Positions 5,482-5,509 of a DNA stretch of 5,509 nt are shown piece by piece. The translations under genes were made by a program, and so were the position numbers. The stretch is taken from the NCBI GenBank assembly GCA_005881055.1, contig VBHW01000119.1:1-5509 (forward strand). The letters run 5' to 3'. A model generated the notes under the pieces. It did no database searches, was not told the origin of the DNA, and saw nothing but the letters and a program-made list of their open reading frames with translations. The DNA comes from Chloroflexota bacterium (GTDB taxonomy: Bacteria > Chloroflexota > Limnocylindria > Limnocylindrales > CSP1-4). The number at the start of each line of letters is the position of its first letter. Position 1 is the first letter of the stretch.

Positions 5482-5509
5482 CCACCCGGACCGCCTTCGT
5501 CCCAGGCAG

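Noticed and set aside
5434..5509. Plus-strand open frame running off the right edge from ATG 5434
   Set aside because: Only 25 codons are visible, Pro/Ala-rich, and they pass through both inverted repeats; not enough to call.
5427..5509. tRNA or known riboswitch in the structured right end
   Set aside because: The stems do not form a cloverleaf with anticodon and T-loop, and I recognise no riboswitch core.
1..5509. Mobile element, CRISPR array or attachment site
   Set aside because: No transposase or integrase, no regularly spaced repeats, no terminal inverted repeats flanked by duplications, and uniform base composition.

Overview
The window is GC-rich (about 70% by eye), and every gene I can support lies on the minus strand, so transcription runs from right to left. 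The strong G/C bias at third codon positions, a ResB-type (system II) cytochrome c maturation protein, an Lrp/AsnC regulator and a simple lipoprotein fit a high-GC Gram-positive-like lineage. Actinomycetota or a high-GC Chloroflexota lineage are the best guesses, but the sequence alone does not separate them.

Layout in transcription order: (1) 5320-5509 is a leader region with two inverted repeats, an extended -10-like box and a possible 36-codon leaderless ORF. That ORF's stop overlaps the next start. (2) 4693-5319 encodes a small unrecognised lipoprotein. (3) 4561-4692 is intergenic, with a hairpin just after the lipoprotein gene and a reasonable promoter for the next gene. (4) 4069-4560 encodes a one-HTH Lrp/AsnC regulator with a strong Shine-Dalgarno sequence. 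(5) 3950-4068 is intergenic, with overlapping G/C-rich inverted repeats directly before the next gene. (6) 2522-3949 encodes a multi-pass membrane GGDEF diguanylate cyclase with intact active and inhibitory sites. (7) 1250-2512 encodes a PLP-dependent transsulfuration-family enzyme, starting 9 nt after the cyclase stop. (8) 1 to about 1239 encodes ResB, cut off by the left edge, with its apparent ribosome-binding site inside the stop region of the PLP enzyme gene.

The cyclase, PLP enzyme and resB genes are packed tightly enough to be one transcript. That would link c-di-GMP signalling, sulfur amino acid metabolism and cytochrome c assembly, but the link rests on spacing only. The Lrp/AsnC protein could regulate itself or the downstream genes.

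Nothing here looks like a mobile element, CRISPR array, phage or defence system. The most notable sequence-level observations are the resB start, which lacks ATG/GTG/TTG but has AGGAG placed before tandem ATC codons, and the possible leaderless mini-ORF coupled to the lipoprotein gene.
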